Part shown: positions 59,804 through 64,000 of the stretch, in pieces | Position numbering within the stretch: position 1 is the first letter of the stretch | Layout of the letters: the number at the start of each line of letters is the position of its first letter | Assembly (NCBI GenBank): GCA_023446155.1 | Contig: JAEXIT010000011.1 | Coordinates: 42,451 to 106,450 of the forward strand | Reading direction: 5' to 3' | From: Bacteroidota bacterium | GTDB taxonomy: Bacteria > Bacteroidota > Bacteroidia > Flavobacteriales > Flavobacteriaceae | DNA length: 64,000 nucleotides | Made by a program: the position numbers and the translations under genes | Notes under the pieces: model-generated | What the model was told of the DNA's origin: nothing | Seen by the model: the letters and a program-made list of their open reading frames with translations, nothing else | Databases searched by the model: none

Positions 59804-62800
59804 ATGAACGAAAATTACAGTTATAGCGACAAGGATTTGTCCTATCGACAGCGAAGTAGTTGTATTCCATTGTTGCTTTCCAACATGAAAAAATACTACT
59901 TCTTGTTCTTTATTTTTATGATTACCGGTTTATGGAATGTAATGTTTGCCGATGGTAGTAAGGATTTTTATCCTTCGGGTGCCACCGGAAACCGTGCGTT
60001 TTTATACAGTAATCAGTATGAAACGGGAGGGTCAACCATACGATCCTGGCCTTTTAAAACACTGGGAACACATTATGTGTATGCCAAAGTAGGCGAAACC
60101 ATCGCCGCCGCGTCCAGTGCGCAAGGTATGGGGAATGGTAGAATACGACTAACGGCTCCGGATGGTACAATATACCTTTCGGCAAACAATGCCATTGGTC
60201 GAATTGCGAGCAGAGCCGAAGAGTTGGCCGGGCCTTTGTATTCGGGACAGGCAACGGGAGCCAATCGCTATCAGCCGTATAATACTGTTGTACCAGCCGG
60301 TAATGAAGGGATCTGGAAGGTTGAATTTCTACCGTCGGGATCGGATGTTAGTTCGTCATCACCGAGTGTAACGGATATCGCAGCCGATGCCAACTGGACA
60401 CAGGGAACGAATACCGAGCTTATTGCTGCCTGGGATGTATCGGTACGAAACAGTGCCAATTCGGCCTGGGTTAACGGAAGGGTGTACACCAACATCCTAA
60501 ACCTGCATATCTCGGGATCGTCCTTTTTGGCTAATAAGGCTTTTTATGGAAACATGTATGTATTAACACGCGACGGTATTGCGTATCGTGTGAGTAATAA
60601 TGGATCGAATGGAGTTGGGTTCACCTTCTTCGTAAACAATAAAGGATTCCTGACGGCTGCAGGTAATCCGTCGTATAAAAGTTTGAATATTTCAGACCCG
60701 ACTGATGCGCAATTCCGGATTCATGATCCGAGAAGTGCCGATTCCGGGTCGAATGTAACACATAAAATTTTCTACTCGAAACCGGCGTCAGATTTACCAT
60801 CAAGCGCCAGTATGAGTGGAGGTACCACAACCTGGTTAAAAAATGCGGTTTTAACGCCAACAGCTTCCAATATTACCTATACCGGAGTAGAAGGAACACC
60901 GGATTTGTCGGGTAATAAAGGGGCTTATATCGGGTTCGATTCCAATCTTGCGGGGACGTACAAAATTGAAATTCTGGGCGGTTTTCCAACACGGACAATC
61001 ACCGGAAACTGTATTGTAGGTACCAATACCGTATTTTGGGATGGTAGAGACGGAAATGGAAACATCCTTCCGGCGGGAACAAATATCGGGGAAATTCGTG
61101 TACAATTATTTGGGGCAGAAGTACACTTTCCATTTATCGATATGGAGATCAACCCGGGAGGAATTATTATAGAGCAGCTGGATAACAGCTACAATTTATT
61201 TACGCCAAACCGAGATCTGGTCTATTGGGATGATAACGATATCACTGGAGGTATGGCAACACACAAATCGAATCCTACGGCTTCGGGGAGTAACGGAATT
61301 TCCAGTAACAGTAACGGTCATAAATGGGGGCTGTATACTTCCGGAAGTAGCGGAAGCGGAAACAGTGGAACGGGATCGTCGAGTTTTGGAAACGAAAAAT
61401 CAATGGATACCTGGAGTTTTGTGCCGGGGGCTGTTGTTGTGAAAAATCTGGACCTTGTAGTTGCTGCTGCCGATCTGGAAGTAGTGAGCATCGTACCGTC
61501 GACAACTACGGTTATTGCCGGACAAAATATGCACTATACGGTAACGGTATCCAACAACGGACCAAGTGCTGTAACCGGTGCCGGTTTTAACTTTATTGTA
61601 CCGGCTGGTTTTACCATCAGTTCGGTAACCTATGTAAACAGTCAGGGAACGGTTGTGGTAGTAAACGGAACCATCGATCCGGTTACGGGCAACTATTCGG
61701 CAAATCTGAACATGACCAATGGCGGACAAGTGGTGTTCACCATTAATGGAACCGTTGGCGCAACTGCAGGCGGACAAGCAGTAACGGTAGAAGCCAGTAT
61801 TATCCGACCGGCAGACGTGACCGATCCGGATGCAACCAATCCGGGAACGAATCCACCAACGGATCCGCATTTGGAATGTTTAAACGGTACGGCTGTGGAG
61901 AATTGTAATAATATTAAATACAATACGATTACGCCGGCAGTTTCGGCCGATTTAGCCGTAACCAAAACAACTCCAACGATGACACCATCGGTAGGAGATC
62001 AGATTGTCTTTACCATTGTGGCAACCAATAACGGCGCCGGAAATGCGACCGGTGTTCAGGTTGTGGAACAATTGCCAAACGGATACACCTATGTATCGGC
62101 ATCTACAACCGGAGGAACGTTTAATAACGGAACCGGTCTTTGGACAATTGGTACTATGACAAACGGACAGTCGTATACCTTAACGCTTACAGCTACGGTA
62201 AACGCAACAGGAACGTATACCAATAGCGCGGTGATTTCAGGTAACGAAAGTGATCCGAATCCGGCTAATAACACGTCCACGATTACGCCAACACGTGCAA
62301 CTAGTGTGATCAACGCTGAGAATGATTCCGCTACCAATATCAACGGAACCACAGGCGCAACAAATGTTGTCAATGTTTATACGAATGATACCTTAAACGG
62401 AACAGCAGTTGTGCCATCGGAAGTAATTTTAACGACTACGGTTTCAAATCCGAATTTGGTATTAAATCCAAATGGAAACGTAGATGTAATTCCGGGAACT
62501 CCGGCAGGAACCTATACAATGACGTATCAGATTTGCGAGGTTTTAAATCCAACAAACTGTGATACAGCGGTAGTAAGTGTAACGGTAGTACCACCGGCAA
62601 TCGAAGCGAATAAAGATTCGGCTACCAATATCAACGGAACGACAGGCGCAACAAATGTTGTGAATGTATATACGAATGATACCTTAAACGGAACAGCAGT
62701 TGTACCATCGGAAGTGATCTTAACGACTACAATTCCGAATCCGAATTTGGTATTAAATCCATATGGAAACGTAGACGTGATTCCGGGAACACCGGCAGGA

Positions 62801-64000
62801 ACCTTTACGATGACGTATCAGATTTGTGAGGTTTTAAATCCAACAAACTGTGATACAGCAGTTGTAAGTGTAACGGTAGTTCCACCGGCAATCGATGCGA
62901 ATAACGATTCAGCTACCAATATCAACGGAACCACAGGTGCAACAAATGTTGTCAATGTGTATACCAATGATACCTTAAACGGAACAGCAGTAGTGCCATC
63001 GGAAGTGATCTTAACGACTACGGTTTCAAATCCAAACCTGGTATTAAATTCAAATGGAAATGTAGACGTAATTCCGGGAACACCGGCAGGAACCTATACG
63101 ATGACGTATCAGATTTGTGAGGTTTTAAATCCAACAAACTGTGATACAGCGGTTGTAAGTGTAACGGTAGTGCCACCGGCAATCGATGCGAATAACGATT
63201 CGGCTACCAACATCAACGGAACGACAGGCGCAACAAATGTTGTCAATGTATATACGAATGATACCTTAAACGGAACAGCAGTTGTTCCATCGGAAGTAAT
63301 TTTAACGACTACGGTTTCAAATCCGAATTTGGTATTAAATCCAAATGGAAACGTAGATGTGATTCCGGGAACACCTGGAGGAACCTATACGATGACGTAT
63401 CAGATTTGTGAGGTGTTAAACCCTACGAATTGTGATACAGCGGTAGTAACGGTTTTTGTAATGGAACCGGAATTAACCTTAACAAAAGACGCAGCCAACG
63501 GAACGTATGATAGCGTTGGTGATGTGATCAACTATACTTTGGTGGTAACCAATACCGGAAATGTAACGGTTACCAATATTACCGTAACGGATACTAATGC
63601 GGACGCGGGTAGTATTTCTCCGGCAACCATTGCTACTTTGGCACAAGGACAAAGTGTAACGGTTACGGCAACCCATACGATAACACAGGCGGATCTGAAT
63701 AGTGGATTTGTTCGAAACTTAGCTACTGTTACCGGACAAGATCCAACAGGAGGTCCGGTTACGGATGAATCGGAAGATCCAACGAACCCGTCGCAACCTG
63801 GAGATAATGGATATGATGCTGGTTGTCCGAAGTGTACCGTGACAACTCTAACACAAACTCCAGCAATTGCCTTAGTTAAAACAGCGGTATTTAACGATAC
63901 CAATGCGGATACTTTTGCGCAAGTAGGCGAGACAATTACCTATACGTTTACAGTAACCAATACCGGAAACGTAACGGTTAACGGACTTGTGATCAACGAT
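59804..64000 (+). CDS. Giant DUF11-repeat surface protein, 3' end cut by window
   Basis: The frame is open from the ATG at 59804 to the edge (1399 codons so far). A signal peptide is best explained from the internal ATG at 59885 (MKKYYFLFFIFMITGLWNVMFA), so the first 27 residues may be an extended signal or untranslated. After an N-terminal domain of about 550 residues, DUF11 repeats follow (ADLEVVSIVPSTTTVIAGQN, ADLAVTKTTPTMTPSVGDQI), then four 97-residue repeats (62324-63487), then DUF11 again (LTKDAANGTYDSVGDVINYTLVVTNTGNVTV). It is probably a T9SS-secreted adhesin with a sorting domain beyond the edge. Confidence 0.9.
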   Translation, partial: MNENYSYSDKDLSYRQRSSCIPLLLSNMKKYYFLFFIFMITGLWNVMFADGSKDFYPSGATGNRAFLYSNQYETGGSTIRSWPFKTLGTHYVYAKVGETIAAASSAQGMGNGRIRLTAPDGTIYLSANNAIGRIASRAEELAGPLYSGQATGANRYQPYNTVVPAGNEGIWKVEFLPSGSDVSSSSPSVTDIAADANWTQGTNTELIAAWDVSVRNSANSAWVNGRVYTNILNLHISGSSFLANKAFYGNMYVLTRDGIAYRVSNNGSNGVGFTFFVNNKGFLTAAGNPSYKSLNISDPTDAQFRIHDPRSADSGSNVTHKIFYSKPASDLPSSASMSGGTTTWLKNAVLTPTASNITYTGVEGTPDLSGNKGAYIGFDSNLAGTYKIEILGGFPTRTITGNCIVGTNTVFWDGRDGNGNILPAGTNIGEIRVQLFGAEVHFPFIDMEINPGGIIIEQLDNSYNLFTPNRDLVYWDDNDITGGMATHKSNPTASGSNGISSNSNGHKWGLYTSGSSGSGNSGTGSSSFGNEKSMDTWSFVPGAVVVKNLDLVVAAADLEVVSIVPSTTTVIAGQNMHYTVTVSNNGPSAVTGAGFNFIVPAGFTISSVTYVNSQGTVVVVNGTIDPVTGNYSANLNMTNGGQVVFTINGTVGATAGGQAVTVEASIIRPADVTDPDATNPGTNPPTDPHLECLNGTAVENCNNIKYNTITPAVSADLAVTKTTPTMTPSVGDQIVFTIVATNNGAGNATGVQVVEQLPNGYTYVSASTTGGTFNNGTGLWTIGTMTNGQSYTLTLTATVNATGTYTNSAVISGNESDPNPANNTSTITPTRATSVINAENDSATNINGTTGATNVVNVYTNDTLNGTAVVPSEVILTTTVSNPNLVLNPNGNVDVIPGTPAGTYTMTYQICEVLNPTNCDTAVVSVTVVPPAIEANKDSATNINGTTGATNVVNVYTNDTLNGTAVVPSEVILTTTIPNPNLVLNPYGNVDVIPGTPAGTFTMTYQICEVLNPTNCDTAVVSVTVVPPAIDANNDSATNINGTTGATNVVNVYTNDTLNGTAVVPSEVILTTTVSNPNLVLNSNGNVDVIPGTPAGTYTMTYQICEVLNPTNCDTAVVSVTVVPPAIDANNDSATNINGTTGATNVVNVYTNDTLNGTAVVPSEVILTTTVSNPNLVLNPNGNVDVIPGTPGGTYTMTYQICEVLNPTNCDTAVVTVFVMEPELTLTKDAANGTYDSVGDVINYTLVVTNTGNVTVTNITVTDTNADAGSISPATIATLAQGQSVTVTATHTITQADLNSGFVRNLATVTGQDPTGGPVTDESEDPTNPSQPGDNGYDAGCPKCTVTTLTQTPAIALVKTAVFNDTNADTFAQVGETITYTFTVTNTGNVTVNGLVIND
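62324..63487 (+). repeat. Four tandem 291-bp coding repeats
   Basis: Units start at 62324, 62615, 62906 and 63197, each exactly 291 bases (97 codons), each opening with DSATNINGTTGATNVVNVYT. Differences between units are few and mostly third-base (for example ATGATTCCGCT versus AAGATTCGGCT). Such near-identity in an adhesin suggests recent duplication and likely variation in copy number between strains. Confidence 0.92.

Noticed and set aside
61275..63903. Several long minus-strand ORFs opposite the adhesin
   Set aside because: They are antisense shadows of a Thr/Val/Gly-rich repeat gene whose coding strand is clear.

Overview
The window reads as chromosomal DNA of a Flavobacterium-like member of the Bacteroidota. 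The evidence is AT-rich intergenic DNA, Bacteroidota-type promoter boxes (TAnnTTTG), many lipoproteins with an SC lipobox, a FecI/FecR/TonB-receptor locus, a type IX secretion (T9SS) sorting domain and DUF11 adhesin repeats. I see no rRNA, tRNA, CRISPR array, phage or transposase gene. Most of the window is ordinary chromosome with several accessory patches.

Layout. 1-7.9 kb: end of an RNA m5C methyltransferase gene, an AraC regulator, a DUF983 protein, a Ycf48-like lipoprotein, an array of palindromic repeats, an ECF sigma/anti-sigma/Spy-like trio, a HAD phosphatase, photolyase and an SRPBCC protein. 8-16.9 kb: DUF2911 protein, a diheme cytochrome with a membrane partner, a zincin-like lipoprotein-type protease, a YCII (DGPF)/ECF42 sigma pair, a TetR regulator, a siderophore-interacting reductase, a Crp-like regulator, ribB with a DUF2798 protein, and a YegP-like protein followed by the remains of a GNAT acetyltransferase gene. 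17.2-27.3 kb: a FecI sigma/FecR/TonB receptor set followed by five genes, four of them exported (two lipoproteins, a T9SS cargo and an S41 protease lipoprotein). 27.5-35.2 kb: a beta-barrel protein with a second S41-like lipoprotein that lacks the usual lysine, a DUF2975/XRE pair, and an ABC ATPase with a permease fused to an M1 aminopeptidase. 35.3-41.2 kb: alcohol dehydrogenase with a divergent AraC regulator, and a tight azurin-nadA-nadB-ric operon that joins NAD synthesis to Fe-S repair and copper electron transfer.

41.4-59.6 kb is the most accessory part. It holds a 45-residue basic protein gene with its own promoter and terminator, an acidic one-span membrane protein, a small lipoprotein plus TPR histidine kinase/response regulator, a stand-alone HsdR-N nuclease-like protein, and a compact co-directional cassette at 48.0-52.6 kb. 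That cassette encodes a secreted Cys-rich SH3b protein, a TerB-like protein, a four-span coiled-coil membrane protein, a VWA-like lipoprotein, a secreted DNase I-fold protein and a lipoprotein with a zinc-finger tail. I recognise no named system with this gene order and regard it as the best candidate for an undescribed system. It is followed by an incomplete PAS kinase, a response regulator, a large propeller sensor kinase and two tandem membrane-bound AraC-type regulators. From 59.8 kb to the right edge runs a giant DUF11/T9SS-type surface protein with four near-identical 291-bp repeats, preceded by a perfect 20-bp-arm hairpin.

A 16-bp inverted motif (TTACGT N4 CCGTAA, one copy with a single end mismatch) occurs upstream of three genes and brackets the TPR kinase/regulator locus, suggesting a local regulon.
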